Shown one piece after another: positions 1 through 12,813 of a stretch of DNA of 64,000 bases. Position 1 is the stretch's first letter; each line of letters starts with the position of its first letter. The notes beneath the pieces are model-generated. The model saw only the letters and a list, made by a program, of their open reading frames with translations, made no database searches and had not been told where the DNA came from. Both the position numbers and the translations under genes were made by a program. The stretch is from positions 181,064 to 245,063 of the forward strand of contig CAZWDO010000005.1 in the NCBI GenBank assembly GCA_964632485.1. Reading direction: 5' to 3'. This DNA is from CAZWDO01 sp964632485 [NCBI: uncultured bacterium] (GTDB lineage Bacteria > JAGOEH01).

Positions 1-942
1 AATAAACGTGTAATAAGACGAATCGGTTTCTCGCCAATCGGCCCGGGTTACCTGATAAGCGCTAATATTAAAACCGGGCGCAAAGGATTCCTCCTCCTGA
101 TATGGGATTTGCAATTTCGCGCGGTAAAAAAGCGTATATTTTGTAAACGCCTTCTCAGCCAGAGGGAAATGCAAATAGAGCTGTCCATCCATTATTGAAG
201 TTATATAGCGATCAGCCAGATTGTTGTCATGGGAAAAAAGCGTTTTGCTATACGAAAAATACGTGAGCATCAGCGAATCCCGCTCATCCCGATACGATAG
301 GCGGGGCGAATATTCACTGTAGGAAACACCCAAATAACTCGAATACCCGGTACCGGCAAATTCATAGGATTGAGAAGACCAGGGAGAAGATAAGGAAAGG
401 AGAAAATTTAACTGCAACGTATCCTCTCCCCCCATCAACCAGGATGTTCCCCCAACGGGAATAGCGCTTAAGATCAGGGAATCTCCAAAATCTTCCTGTA
501 CAGCGCCGGAATAGATTGGAGTTGTTAAATCAAAATATTCATTAAAATTGCTATCGGTCAGATCACCCACGGTTAAAAAGCGGGTTCCCTGGAAAATTTG
601 AATATCAAACGGCTGAAAAACAGAATCCTGGGCGAAAACTTTCCGCAGTTTTAAATCAAATGTTTGAAAATCAAGAGAATCGATGGGTAAAATTGTTTGA
701 AATCCTAAATAGAGCCACGTATGAAAAAAATCATTGCGGGCAAGATACATCTTAGGGAGCAGATGCGTACGATTGGCAGCCGAAAAAACGAAAATCGAAT
801 CAGGATAGAGTGTATCACTCTGCATTTCACCCAGAAAAACGGGAAAATCGACGCCGTTGATGACCTGGTTATCATCACTGCTGCAAGCTACGATCAGTAA
901 TGTGAGAGCGCCCAGCAGAGCGAAAATGATGGATCGGATCAT
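1..942 (-). CDS. putative outer-membrane lipoprotein, 3' end outside the window
   Basis: The frame is open from the ATG at 942 to the window edge (314 codons, no stop). A strong ribosome binding site (GGAGG, 4 bases of spacing) precedes the start. The N-terminus is a lipoprotein signal: positively charged start, hydrophobic stretch, lipobox LIVAC, then SSDDN after the lipidated cysteine. The rest is rich in Ser, Thr, Tyr and Phe, as in secreted or surface proteins, and I recognise no domain. It is the last gene of the bamA-gyrB operon visible here, 13 bases after the DUF92 gene. The function is unknown. Confidence 0.75.
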   Translation of the reverse strand, partial: MIRSIIFALLGALTLLIVACSSDDNQVINGVDFPVFLGEMQSDTLYPDSIFVFSAANRTHLLPKMYLARNDFFHTWLYLGFQTILPIDSLDFQTFDLKLRKVFAQDSVFQPFDIQIFQGTRFLTVGDLTDSNFNEYFDLTTPIYSGAVQEDFGDSLILSAIPVGGTSWLMGGEDTLQLNFLLSLSSPWSSQSYEFAGTGYSSYLGVSYSEYSPRLSYRDERDSLMLTYFSYSKTLFSHDNNLADRYITSIMDGQLYLHFPLAEKAFTKYTLFYRAKLQIPYQEEESFAPGFNISAYQVTRADWRETDSSYYTFI

Positions 943-955
943 GATTCCTCCATGG

Positions 956-2415
956 CTAATTGACGTGTAAATCGAACCAATGAAAAAAGATGGCGAAAAT
1001 CAACATCGCAGCGCAACTACTGATAAAGTTCACCCAATGATTATTTATAAATCGCCAGCCTTGACTCAGTGATGTTTGTTGATGACAGTGTTTAGAAAAT
1101 TCAACAGGATGATTGCATACGGGGCAAATGTAACGGGCCTGGATTGTAGCTCCCAATATACTATCGACAATCTGCCCTAACCATGCGGAAAACCCGATTA
1201 ATACAATAACCAACCAGGAAACCGATGGATAAACCAAACGTAGAAATACTGGAACAATCAGCCCTCCGGCAACGGCCATGAGTAACCCCCGGGCGCTGAC
1301 CGCGCCTGAAAGACCATGCGCAACGGGTTTGAAACTTAAAATACTATAAGCAGAGGATTTGCCAACCATCCCCAGTTCAGAGGCCCAGGTATCAGCGGTC
1401 ATGGCAGCAATAGCCGCCATATAACAATATAACCAATATAGTTCGTGGGTCTGATTATAAAAAAATGCCGGGAGGAGAGCGATACTCGCATTGGCAAATA
1501 CCTGAAAAACATTGCGGCCGGATACTTCTTGCCAATGAGTCAATTCAGTTTTTAAATCTTTCTTCCATTGGCTTAGGAAAGAACCGCTGAAAAAGAAAAA
1601 AAGCAGAGGGAAAATCCAAAACCAATCAGTCAGAAAAAGAATGGTCGTTCCCAGAAAAAAAGCGGCAATATTCCCTCCCAAATCGAGCCAGCGATTACGC
1701 CAGGCCAAATACACAATCAGAAAGCAAATCATAATACCGACAAACAGCCTTGTTCCGGCAATAATTGGGGTCTCAATGGCCGTCTGATAAAAAAAGGAGG
1801 CGAAAACAGGGACTGTAAGGTTATCGATCCCCCCGACACTCAACGCTTCGACCAACGTCAGTAATAACGCAATCATAAGCGCCAGCCAAAGGGATGGCAG
1901 AAAGGGAAGGGCAAACAGGAATACCAACGCCAGAGCGCCGATCAACCCACTTGCTATGAAAAAGATGAAACTTCCGGTAATTGTTTTAGGCTCACACAGT
2001 ATGACAGATGGAATTCCACCACGAAAACGACCCACAATTCCGGCCAGGCTGTCACTGATAACCATGATTAAAAAAGAAGTCAGAATCAATTCGCGAAAGG
2101 CATAGCCCCAATAGAGAATCAAGAATATAAATGCCAGCGGAAAAAAAATGGTTCCCCAATTATGCTCAAGATTGGACATTGCTACATGGTTACGGCGAAA
2201 AATATCCCACCCATTGATCGCCACAAACGCTACTCCCAATAAGACCAGCCAAGTCCAGTCCCGGAACAGATAAAGCAAGCCGCAAACAATCAATCCAACC
2301 AGAATGTGGATAATTTTTCGAGCCAAAAAAGTATCCGTGATAATCCGGTTGACAAAATGAACGACAAGCTTGATCACCGCCAGGGATATTAAAAACCAGA
2401 GTAGTTCAAACCCCA

Positions 2416-2416
<1 letters not shown>
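956..2416 (-). CDS. dolichol/phytol kinase-like protein fused to a DUF92 domain
   Basis: A polytopic membrane protein of 486 residues with two halves. Residues about 1-235 resemble the CTP-dependent polyprenol/phytol kinase (VTE5, dolichol kinase) and CDP-diglyceride synthetase group, with a short charged RKIIH motif near residue 35 and many hydrophobic helices. Residues about 240-486 match DUF92 (TMEM19/VTE6, phytyl-phosphate kinase family), with the typical stretches ADTWASELG and the GxVSxRG-like SGAVSARG. In plants the two activities are successive phosphorylations of phytol, so the fusion could make an isoprenoid diphosphate. That is inference. The ATG overlaps the gyrB stop (TAATG), so the two genes are translationally coupled. 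Confidence 0.75.
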
Positions 2417-4682
<2,266 letters not shown>

Positions 4683-5456
4683 GTTCAATAAACGAGACAA
4701 TCGACTGGATATCGGGATCATCGAGGGGTTGATTGGCTTTAATTTCACGGAGAGCTTGTGAAACATTCAAATGGGACTGATAGAGGATACGATAGGTTTT
4801 CCGGATGCTGTTAATGCGATCGCTGGAGAACCCCTTGCGTTTCAGACCGATCAGGTTGAGACCTTTATAGGCCAGCGGTTCTCCGGCAGCGGTTAAAAAT
4901 GGCGGAACGTCTTTACTGACTCTCCAGCCGCCGCCGATAATGGAATAAGCGCCAATATGAACAAATTGATGAACCGGCACCATCCCACCGAGTATTACAT
5001 CATGAGCGACATCAACATGACCGGCCATTTGCACACCGCCGGCGATAATTGCCCGATCGCCGATGCGGCAATCATGAGCTATATGGACCAACCCCATGAT
5101 CAGAACATCACTACCAATCACAGTTTCACACGTCGCCGTCGTTCCCCTGTTTATGTCGGCGAACTCACGGATCACTGTCCGCGCTCCGACGCGCAGACAG
5201 GTTCGTTCCCCCTTGTATTTTAAATCCTGGGGGGGCGTGCCCAATACTACATGATGATGAATATGGCAATTTTCAGCAATTTCCGTATAATCATCAATCA
5301 CGCAGTGGCTACCGATGACCGTATCGGGTCCGATGCGAACCTCTTTGCCAATGATCGTATAGGGGCCAATTTGCACATTATCCGACAATATAACGGAATC
5401 ATCTATAATTGCGGTAGGATCTATTTTATGCGCCATTATGAGTTCTCCAAATGAGG

Positions 5457-6869
5457 TTAACTTTTGCTTAGCGGCCGGTCAACAATTGCAGCCGTTAACG
5501 TCGCTTCGCAAACCAGATCATTGCTGACATACGCTTTGGCCTCGATGCGGGCGGAACCCAGGCGAAACTTGAGTAATTCCACTTCAAAGCGAATCTGGTC
5601 TCCCGGATAGACGGGTTTACGAAACCGCGCTTCTTCAATTTTACTGAACAAAGCCAGTTTTTTTTGGTTTTCGTCAAGCGAATTCAATAGTAAAAAACCG
5701 CCGACCTGGGCCATAGCTTCCACAATTAAAACTCCGGGCATGATTGGAATTCCCGGGAAATGGCCCTGAAAAAAGGGCTCATTGATCGATACATTTTTTA
5801 TTCCGACGATATGTTTGCCAGGTTCCATATCAATAATGCGATCCACTAAAAGAAACGGATAGCGATGCGGAAGGATATCCATGATCGATTTGATATCGAA
5901 GAAAAAATTACCCGGTTGAATATTGCTGAATTTAGTTTTAATTTGTTTTTTCCGATAGACTGATCGAAGCATTTTAACCAATTCCACATTGGCATGATGT
6001 CCGGAACGCGCCGCCAGGATATGGGCCTTGAGGGGCGCGCCGATGAGCGACAAATCACCAATAAGATCGACGACTTTGTGTCGGACCGGTTCATTGTAAA
6101 AACGGAGGGGTTGATTATTGAGCACCCCATTCCGACTGGGTTCGATCTCGGTACGCAATCCAAATTTATCCTTAATCATACGTTGCTCGTCAGCGCTAAG
6201 TTCGCGGTCAATAATCACCAGAGCGTTATCCAAATTGCCTCCGCGAGCCAAGCCATGCTGCCAAAGCGTTTCTACTTCCGAAAGGAAACAGAAGGTCCGA
6301 GCCGCAGCAAATTCCGTTGCAAATTCACCCAAATGATACATTGAGGTATATTGAGTACCCAGCGCCGGGTTGCGATAATCCACCATAAAGGTGATTCGAA
6401 AATCCTCTGCTGGCATGACGACGATATCGATATGCTTTTCAGGGTCTGAGTAAGCCAGGGTTTCCTCAATCACTAAATAATCCTTTGGCGAGGATTGCTC
6501 CACAAAGTCAACTTTTTTCAGGGCCTGGACGAAGGGTTGAGCGGAACCGTCCAGCACGGGGGGCTCCTCTGCATCGACTTCCACAATTATATTATCGATT
6601 TCGAGTCCATAAATAGCGGCAAGAACATGCTCAACCGTATAGAGCCGAACCTTGCCAATACCCAGTGTGGTTCCCCGCAGTATATCGACGACATGTTCAA
6701 TATCAGCGGGAATGACAGGCCGTTCCGGCAGATCAGTGCGTACAAAACGTATTCCGCTGTTGATATCGGCGGGTCTGAAAGTAAGAGTTGACTGGCAGCC
6801 ACGGTGTAATCCAATGCCGGATAATGATATTTCGCCGGCGATGGTACGTTGATTTTGCAGCATATTCAA
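5457..6869 (-). CDS. lpxC-fabZ: fused UDP-3-O-acyl-GlcNAc deacetylase / 3-hydroxyacyl-ACP dehydratase
   Basis: A bifunctional protein of 470 residues. Residues 1 to about 300 are LpxC, the zinc deacetylase that commits the cell to lipid A synthesis, with the metal-site pieces TVEHVLAA (His 81) and HKVVDLIGD (near 263). Residues about 320-470 are FabZ, the hot-dog-fold dehydratase of fatty acid elongation, with [13 protein letters not shown] and the catalytic stretch [11 protein letters not shown] followed by EAMAQVGG. Such fusions are known in Bacteroidota, Chlorobiota and related phyla, and they tie the two users of hydroxyacyl-ACP together. An in-frame ATG two codons downstream (MLQNQ) could be the true start. 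Confidence 0.96.
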   Translation of the reverse strand: MNMLQNQRTIAGEISLSGIGLHRGCQSTLTFRPADINSGIRFVRTDLPERPVIPADIEHVVDILRGTTLGIGKVRLYTVEHVLAAIYGLEIDNIIVEVDAEEPPVLDGSAQPFVQALKKVDFVEQSSPKDYLVIEETLAYSDPEKHIDIVVMPAEDFRITFMVDYRNPALGTQYTSMYHLGEFATEFAAARTFCFLSEVETLWQHGLARGGNLDNALVIIDRELSADEQRMIKDKFGLRTEIEPSRNGVLNNQPLRFYNEPVRHKVVDLIGDLSLIGAPLKAHILAARSGHHANVELVKMLRSVYRKKQIKTKFSNIQPGNFFFDIKSIMDILPHRYPFLLVDRIIDMEPGKHIVGIKNVSINEPFFQGHFPGIPIMPGVLIVEAMAQVGGFLLLNSLDENQKKLALFSKIEEARFRKPVYPGDQIRFEVELLKFRLGSARIEAKAYVSNDLVCEATLTAAIVDRPLSKS

Positions 6870-6879
6870 ATCCTTTAGC

Positions 6880-7920
6880 TTAGTCTTTAAAAGAAATTTT
6901 CAATTCCCTGGCAACTTTGCGTAACAAACGGATATAATCTGGAAGTTGGCTGATAATCGCTTCAATGCGGCGGGCTTGCATAATGGGCCGGGCGGGCGAT
7001 CCCAGCACGACACTCTCGTCTGGTAAATTTTTATGAAGACCCGACTGGGCGGCGACCATCACTCGGTCCCCCGTTGAGATATGTCCGGCAAATCCGACCT
7101 GACCGCCAATCATATTAGCCGAACCGATATGAACGCTGCCGGAAATGCCCGTTTGCGCGGCAATTACTGTATTAGCGCCGATCACTACATTATGCCCGAC
7201 CTGGATCAGGTTATCCAGCTTGGCGCCCTTGCAAATACGAGTTTCACCCAAAACAGCCCGGTCAATCGTCACATTTGCCCCGATCTCCACGTCATCTTCT
7301 AAAATAACCTTGCCCAATTGGGGAATTTTATAAAAATAGCGCGATTCATCCGGAGCGAAACCAAAACCATCGCTCCCAATGACTGTACCACTATGAACAA
7401 TGACACGATTGCCGATTTCCGTGGCATAGCGTATGACGACATTGGCATAGATTATCGATTCTTCGCCAATAACCACATCATCTTCCAGCGTACAATTGGG
7501 GTAGATGACACTCCCCTGGCCGATACGCGCATTTGCCCCAATATAAACGCCCGGGTAAATGGCGACGCGTTCCCCGATCACTGCCGAAGGGTCAATCGTC
7601 GCCCGGGCTGAAATCTCACGCAGCGGTTTAGGACTGGTATCCATGGCCTGCAGCACCCGAGCAAAAGCCAGGTAGGGATTTTCCACGACAATCACTGTTA
7701 AATCAGTACGATGCTCCAGAAGTCGCTGATAATCACCAGGCTTCATCATTACTGCGCCGGCTTGAGTCGTCAGGCACTGTTTGAAATAGCGGTCATTGGC
7801 CAAAAAAGTCAATTCTTCAGGACCGGCGGATTCCAATGTGTTGACACGGGCAATCGTTTTCCCCTCGGTTCCACTAAACAGTTCGCCATTCACCAGTTGT
7901 ACAATCAATTTTAAATCCAT
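6880..7920 (-). CDS. lpxD: UDP-3-O-acylglucosamine N-acyltransferase
   Basis: Third enzyme of lipid A synthesis, adding the N-linked hydroxyacyl chain to the LpxC product. The 346-residue protein has an N-terminal uridine-binding domain (about 1-100, with [13 protein letters not shown]), followed by a left-handed beta helix with hexapeptide repeats ([14 protein letters not shown] onward). The QVGHNVVIG stretch near 240 carries the catalytic histidine region, and a C-terminal helix follows. It lies between the skp-like gene (4 bases upstream) and lpxC-fabZ (10 bases downstream). Confidence 0.95.
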   Translation of the reverse strand: MDLKLIVQLVNGELFSGTEGKTIARVNTLESAGPEELTFLANDRYFKQCLTTQAGAVMMKPGDYQRLLEHRTDLTVIVVENPYLAFARVLQAMDTSPKPLREISARATIDPSAVIGERVAIYPGVYIGANARIGQGSVIYPNCTLEDDVVIGEESIIYANVVIRYATEIGNRVIVHSGTVIGSDGFGFAPDESRYFYKIPQLGKVILEDDVEIGANVTIDRAVLGETRICKGAKLDNLIQVGHNVVIGANTVIAAQTGISGSVHIGSANMIGGQVGFAGHISTGDRVMVAAQSGLHKNLPDESVVLGSPARPIMQARRIEAIISQLPDYIRLLRKVARELKISFKD

Positions 7921-7924
7921 ATAT

Positions 7925-8437
7925 TTATTCCAGTTTTTGTGTAAGCTTTTTTATGACTTCCTGGGTTAAATTCGTTTCTTGCTGGGCGTAAACAACATTA
8001 GCTTGATAAACATCAAAAACCATCGTGTATTTCTGTTCCACAGCAACGTCTTTGATAACTGATAAAATTCTATCTGTTATCGGTTTGGTCAATTCCTTCT
8101 CCCGTTGGAAAATTTTTCCGTTCTCACCCCATATCTCATTAAGATACTGCTGATAGACCATCTGTTTTTCCTGGACCTGGAGATCATATTCCTTGACTTT
8201 TTGCGGATTAAGCAACAAGCGTTTTTTTTCCACTTCAATTTTCATATCCTCAATCTCTTTTTTCATCTCCCGGGCCTTGCTTTCCCATTCACTCGTTTCT
8301 TTTTTTAACGTTTCCTCCGCTTCCTGATATTCTTTCAATTGGGTACGAATTTCAAAAGTATTTACATACCCTATTTTTTCCGCATGCAGAACCGCAAGTA
8401 AAAACATTAAGAGGGACAGGGGTTTTAAAAATCGCAT
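7925..8437 (-). CDS. skp: OmpH/Skp-family periplasmic chaperone
   Basis: A periplasmic holdase that accompanies unfolded outer-membrane proteins to the BAM complex. I set the start at the ATG at 8437 (170 residues), which has GGAGG nine bases upstream and begins a signal peptide MRFLKPLSLLMFLLAVLHA; the stop of bamA overlaps it as TAATG. A longer open frame to 8473 lacks this logic. The mature part begins KIGYVNTFEI, as in OmpH proteins, followed by a long charged coiled coil rich in Glu and Lys (about 25-115). Confidence 0.9.
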   Translation of the reverse strand: MRFLKPLSLLMFLLAVLHAEKIGYVNTFEIRTQLKEYQEAEETLKKETSEWESKAREMKKEIEDMKIEVEKKRLLLNPQKVKEYDLQVQEKQMVYQQYLNEIWGENGKIFQREKELTKPITDRILSVIKDVAVEQKYTMVFDVYQANVVYAQQETNLTQEVIKKLTQKLE

Positions 8438-10683
8438 TAAAAAGGCCTCCCAACTTGAAAATGGGGTTTCCATCCCGGATTATCGGCATCGAAACCATAA
8501 CCAAAATCGAAACCGATGATCCCCATAAACGGAATAACGATTCGCGCTCCGAATCCCATCGATTTTTTCAAATCCAACAGATTACTGCGCCGCATTGATT
8601 TCCATGAATTACCGGCATCGGCAAAAAGTAAAGCGTAAATCTGGTTCTCTACAATGGGATAAGTGTATTCCAAATTAAAAATGTACATCACATTGCCTGC
8701 CGTTTCATTTTCCGGATGAATCGACCGATCGTCATACCCTCGAATCTGACCGTCATACGCAGTTCCGCCAATCATGAATTTTTCCGTATAGGGAACCTGA
8801 CTCTGCCCCCCATAGGAATCGATATGGCCGAACGTCATTTTAAGCGATAAAACGAACTTGTCAACAGTCGGGTAAAACCAGGAGGAACGGAATATCTCCT
8901 TATGATAATTATAGGACCCTCCCAGGGGCCCGCCGGCGATTTCATAGCTGAACGAATTAATGGAACCGCTATTAGGAAACTCGGGTTTATCGATCGAGGA
9001 CCGGGTTATTGAAAAGGTAAGGGAAGAAGTCGTTCGCGGCCATTTTTCATTTTTATAGCCATAAACGTCATTAAAATAAGGAGAAAAATTTTTAAGTCGC
9101 TGTTCATCAAGACGGTACCGCATACTGGCCGAAAAATAATCGTCAGGCCAGGTCAAACGCCGTCCCATCCAGACAGAAAATCCCTGGAGGTCCTGCTCAA
9201 AGGCATCGATCCACTGACGCAACATTTTTCGGAGTTCAAACCCGGCCTGAGTGGGTGTATCCATTAGCCAGGGCTCGGTAAAACCGATGCTCATATTTTT
9301 ACGATATTGGCCGAAATCCATATTTAAATCAAGTAATTGACCATTACCCAAAAAATTGGGCATACCAATAGAAAAAGTTCCCACCAGCTTATCGCGTTCA
9401 CTCCAACCCGCGCCCAGGGAAACCTGCCCGGTCGGTTTCTCTTCAACCTGGAAGACGATATTGACGTGCCGGTTGTCGATCGGCTCGACATTGGGCATCA
9501 CATTGCCAAAAAAATTCAACTGCATGATATCACGAAAGGAACGCATCATATAGGATTGGCGATAGATTTCACCCGGAAAAACGATGATCTCACGCCGAAT
9601 CACCTTTTCTTTGGTTTTTGAATTCCCTTTGATCAGTACTTTATTCACGTAAACCGGATCTTTTTCACTAATGACAAAATTAAAATTCAAACGATTACTG
9701 TCGATCGTAACCTGATCCTGGATATCGACATACAAATAACCTTCCTCCCGGTAAATATTCCCTAATTCTTCCAGACTTTTTTCAAATTTTTCCAGGTTAT
9801 ACCATTCGCCACTGCTGAACTTCATCACTTTTTGTAAAACTTCGGATTTATATTTACTATTGCCTTCAAAAGAAATAGCGCCCACTTTGTAGCGGATTCC
9901 CTCTTCCACAAAAAGCTTAATGTAAAGGTCTTTAAGGTTCTCCGCATAAACAAGAGAATCTTTGATGATATGGGCATCACGGTATCCCTGCTTTTTATAG
10001 TATCGGACAATTTTATCCTTGTCTTCAATAAACTGCTCTTCCTTGAACTCGCCACTGCGGAACAAGCTCTTCTTTTTAGTTTTCATTTGTTTACGCAGCT
10101 TATTAGCGACAATTGCCTGATTACCTATAAAATGGATACCGCGAATACGAACCTTTTGCCCTTCAGCAATAGAAAAAGTCAGTTGAACCCGGTTGGTATC
10201 ATTTTCGGGTACATTATATTCAGGTTTGATTTTCGCCTGCAAATACCCTTTTTCCCGATAGAGTTCAAGCATTTTTTCAATATTCTTTTTAACTTCATTT
10301 TGAGAAATGACCATTCCAGGAACCAATGTTATTTTTTCCTTAAGTTTATCCTCTTTAATTTTGGTGTTGCCTTTTATATTGAAAGACTTCAAGGTCGGCC
10401 ATTCCTTGACATAAAAAGTGATTTTATATCCTTCTGGCACTTCGTCACTGGTGACGTAAATATCGGAAAAAAGACCTGCTTTCCATAGATTACGGACCCC
10501 GGTTTGTAAATCACGGACAAACAGCTTGTTTTCTTTCTTCAATCCCGTATGGACAATCAACATGTTTTCCTGGGATTTTTTACATCCCACAATAGCAATT
10601 TCCTTAATTATATCTTGGGCCATCAGCGAACCACCCCACAGCAAACAAACGATCAGCAAGTAAAAACGAGAGGGAAAACGCAT
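8437..10683 (-). CDS. bamA: outer membrane protein assembly factor BamA
   Basis: The central Omp85 protein that folds barrels into the outer membrane. The 748 residues start with a signal peptide (MRFPSRFYLL to MAQD), with GGAG seven bases before the ATG. About five POTRA repeats follow to about residue 410 (each with a G-N-x-K/Y-type turn such as FNIKGNTKIK, FEGNSKYKS and IKGNSKTKE). A 16-strand barrel fills residues 420-748, with the conserved VRGYDD-like IRGYDDRS motif and a terminal aromatic residue (VGRPF). It heads the bamA-skp-lpx operon. Confidence 0.96.
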   Translation of the reverse strand: MRFPSRFYLLIVCLLWGGSLMAQDIIKEIAIVGCKKSQENMLIVHTGLKKENKLFVRDLQTGVRNLWKAGLFSDIYVTSDEVPEGYKITFYVKEWPTLKSFNIKGNTKIKEDKLKEKITLVPGMVISQNEVKKNIEKMLELYREKGYLQAKIKPEYNVPENDTNRVQLTFSIAEGQKVRIRGIHFIGNQAIVANKLRKQMKTKKKSLFRSGEFKEEQFIEDKDKIVRYYKKQGYRDAHIIKDSLVYAENLKDLYIKLFVEEGIRYKVGAISFEGNSKYKSEVLQKVMKFSSGEWYNLEKFEKSLEELGNIYREEGYLYVDIQDQVTIDSNRLNFNFVISEKDPVYVNKVLIKGNSKTKEKVIRREIIVFPGEIYRQSYMMRSFRDIMQLNFFGNVMPNVEPIDNRHVNIVFQVEEKPTGQVSLGAGWSERDKLVGTFSIGMPNFLGNGQLLDLNMDFGQYRKNMSIGFTEPWLMDTPTQAGFELRKMLRQWIDAFEQDLQGFSVWMGRRLTWPDDYFSASMRYRLDEQRLKNFSPYFNDVYGYKNEKWPRTTSSLTFSITRSSIDKPEFPNSGSINSFSYEIAGGPLGGSYNYHKEIFRSSWFYPTVDKFVLSLKMTFGHIDSYGGQSQVPYTEKFMIGGTAYDGQIRGYDDRSIHPENETAGNVMYIFNLEYTYPIVENQIYALLFADAGNSWKSMRRSNLLDLKKSMGFGARIVIPFMGIIGFDFGYGFDADNPGWKPHFQVGRPF

Positions 10684-11113
10684 GTATTGTCTCCATTGAC
10701 AAAGGTTTAAAGCTCAACATCCAAGAGAGGAACAATCTGGAAAGAGAGACCCAACAGCCGATCCAAAAAATTCCGCATGATATCGGAAGAAATGGGTTTC
10801 GCTATCAAGTAAAAATCAACAGTTCTTAAACTCACCAACCGGTTGAAAGTTTCAATAAAATCACCACATTGGCAAGAACCATCATCTTTTCAATCATCCA
10901 TGCGGATAATCATATAATTCAGGTCTCCCAATATAATAAAGAAGCATTGAAAAGTCAAGCCTAAAGCACACAGCCCAAGACTCAAACGATCTGATATAGA
11001 TTCCATATCTCCAGGGAGCAATCCTCGGAATATCCAGTTAGCTTCAAAGTGAACTATTCCAGAAAACAAAATGCAACAGAAAGAGAGTAGCTAAAAGGGA
11101 ATCTAAATCCCAT
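10684..11113. other. 430-base gap upstream of bamA
   Basis: This gap holds the bamA operon promoter (listed separately) and a leader of about 240 bases. On the minus strand one frame is open from about 11090 to 10707 except for a single in-frame TGA at 10890-10892. The 60 codons after that TGA read like protein (for example FYLIAKPISSDIMRNFLDRL), but there is no credible start codon or ribosome binding site, and the promoter lies inside the upstream part. I see no RNA gene here. Confidence 0.5.
10930..10958 (-). promoter_or_regulatory. sigma70-type promoter of the bamA-lpx-gyrB operon
   Basis: Read on the minus strand, a -35 box TTGACT (10953-10958) and a -10 box TATATT (10930-10935) are separated by exactly 17 bases. 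The expected start of transcription is near 10922, about 240 bases before bamA. The same box pair with the same spacing recurs at 25372-25400, which supports it as a real promoter type of this genome. Confidence 0.65.
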
Positions 11114-11671
11114 TTATCGAAACTGTTTCCTCTCCGACGAGGGAATGGGAATATTCCAATCGCAACGGCATAGCAGAATAGAGGAGAAAATGACAAGAGG
11201 AATGGAAATTAAAAGACGGATCAGAGTGAACTTGAGTCCTAAAAACGTGGCTTCAAAAGTCGTCATGGGAATACGGCAAACGGCGGAAGCTCCAATATAA
11301 GTCAGTATAACACTTAATTTCGCGCCTTTTCGCCATAAAGCGGCTGCCACCGGGAAAGCGGTGTAAAGCCCTCCAACCGTAGTTCCCGCCAACAAAATCG
11401 CCCAAATAAATCCTTTCATTCCCGATTCCTCTCCCAAATGTCTCTCAACAGTTTCTTTTTTTACCCAGACTTCGAACAAACCGATCAATACAAAAACAAC
11501 CGGGACAATTTTTACCATTACCCAGGAAAAATCCAAAAAATTCCTGCCAATTAACATCCCAGGCCGATAATCAAAAAACCAACTGCCCAGCAGGAAAAAA
11601 GCTCCCGCCACAATCCACCCAATCTTAATCCCGTCGAGATATCGATATGAACATGATTTTAAAAATGCCAC
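11114..11671 (-). CDS. permease of the DUF318/COG0701 type, second half
   Basis: A membrane protein of 185 residues with about five hydrophobic helices. It resembles the C-terminal half of the predicted permeases of COG0701 (DUF318), including the GxxYTAFPVAAALWRKG and IGASAVCRIPM stretches that mirror the other half. Its start overlaps the end of the preceding gene by 13 bases, so the two probably make a two-subunit transporter where other bacteria have one duplicated protein. The substrate is unknown; a relation to metal or redox proteins is only suspected for the family. Confidence 0.7.
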   Translation of the reverse strand: MAFLKSCSYRYLDGIKIGWIVAGAFFLLGSWFFDYRPGMLIGRNFLDFSWVMVKIVPVVFVLIGLFEVWVKKETVERHLGEESGMKGFIWAILLAGTTVGGLYTAFPVAAALWRKGAKLSVILTYIGASAVCRIPMTTFEATFLGLKFTLIRLLISIPLVIFSSILLCRCDWNIPIPSSERKQFR

Positions 11672-12162
11672 GGAAGACTCAATTCATGGAAAAAAAATCC
11701 GGTGATAACCGCCACTATTAAGGCAATTAATAGACTTATCAAATTGCGAACAATCGTCAATTTTATACCTAAATATTTTTTTTCTATTGGATAGGTTACC
11801 AATCCTACCATCATCATCGTTGTTGTAAATGCTGAAATCACAAAATAGGAAACTCCTTTTTGCAGTAGAATCCCACAAAGAGGAAACGCAATAAAGCCGG
11901 GCATCAGGGTGATTGATCCTAAAACTATCGCGACAGCCACCCCACGTACCATATTACGGGTTCCAAGCCACTCAACAATCAAGCTGTCCGGCACAAGAGT
12001 TAGAAATACCGCAACCATAGCGATTAACATCACAAAAGCTGGCAAAATATCGAGAAACCGTTTCGCGGCGATTACAACTGCGCGTCCTGTTTTTTTCCGG
12101 TCCTTGACAAAAGAGATCAGCAGAGCAATACCAGTCAATACATATAAAAACCACACCTTCAA
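11659..12162 (-). CDS. permease of the DUF318/COG0701 type, first half
   Basis: A membrane protein of 167 residues with about four to five helices, resembling the N-terminal half of COG0701 permeases (the GSITLMPGFIAFPLCGILLQKG stretch, given here only by its core SITLMPGFIAFPL, is typical). The frame opens at a TTG at 12162. A GTG six bases downstream at 12156 has better spacing from the AAAGGA ribosome site, so the true start is one of these two. It is the first gene of a two-gene unit with the partner half. Confidence 0.7.
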   Translation of the reverse strand: MKVWFLYVLTGIALLISFVKDRKKTGRAVVIAAKRFLDILPAFVMLIAMVAVFLTLVPDSLIVEWLGTRNMVRGVAVAIVLGSITLMPGFIAFPLCGILLQKGVSYFVISAFTTTMMMVGLVTYPIEKKYLGIKLTIVRNLISLLIALIVAVITGFFFHELSLPWHF

Positions 12163-12273
12163 CTTCCTTTACAATAAATATTGATCATTTCCCTGGCACT
12201 CGTATAACATGCAATCGGCTATTTTCGGGTATTGGAGAAATAACAGCATGGGATTCAACTGAATATCATAGGA

Positions 12274-12813
12274 TCAGTCAGAAATTTTTTCCAGTTCGGA
12301 ACTTTGTTTATACAGTCGTCGAATTTCAAGCAATGCTGAATAGTAAGTTGGGGACTGGAAATCCGGAAAGGTCCATGGGAAGGTCGTAAAACTCCCTTTC
12401 CGGTAATAAAGTGTCAGATCGGCATAGACTCCCTGATTGATATGGATTTTCTGCCCACCGAATTTCAACGATGCCAATACAACTTTCTGGTAATCCAAGT
12501 ACCCCGGATCAAGATTGAATGGGCGATTCCCCGCGACTGACCGCTCCCATTCCATGGCGTGGGTCATCAGTTTAATCGCGGCAATACTCTCCGGGGCAAT
12601 TAAGTGTCGAAAAGAAACAAAAAAACGCGATAGCGCAGGCCCCATCTCATTTTCGTAATAATCGGTACACTCGAAATCATACGATGGGGAGACGTAATCC
12701 ACAACTCCCCATAACAAGGAAAGGGTGGTTAAAAGCGCTTCACGCTCGAAATCACGAGGGGTGAGAATCGCAATGAAAAATTTAACTGGCGTGACCGGTT
12801 TGATTTGCGCCAA
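12274..12813 (-). CDS. DUF4416 protein
   Basis: A cytosolic protein of 179 residues matching DUF4416: PVKFFIAILTPR at the N-terminus, VDYVSPSYDFECTDYYENEMG in the middle (core DYYENEMG), then NLDPGYLDYQKVVLAS and FPWTFPDFQSP near the end. The function of the family is unknown. I chose a TTG start at 12813 because AAGGAG lies eight bases upstream and the family similarity begins at the next residues. A longer frame from 12903 would run deep into the preceding gene. It overlaps the acetyltransferase gene by 32 bases. Confidence 0.8.
   Translation of the reverse strand: MAQIKPVTPVKFFIAILTPRDFEREALLTTLSLLWGVVDYVSPSYDFECTDYYENEMGPALSRFFVSFRHLIAPESIAAIKLMTHAMEWERSVAGNRPFNLDPGYLDYQKVVLASLKFGGQKIHINQGVYADLTLYYRKGSFTTFPWTFPDFQSPTYYSALLEIRRLYKQSSELEKISD

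Noticed and set aside
10889-10893. Selenocysteine codon in a protein upstream of bamA
   Set aside because: No convincing hairpin follows the TGA, there is no start codon with a ribosome site, and a promoter overlaps the frame.
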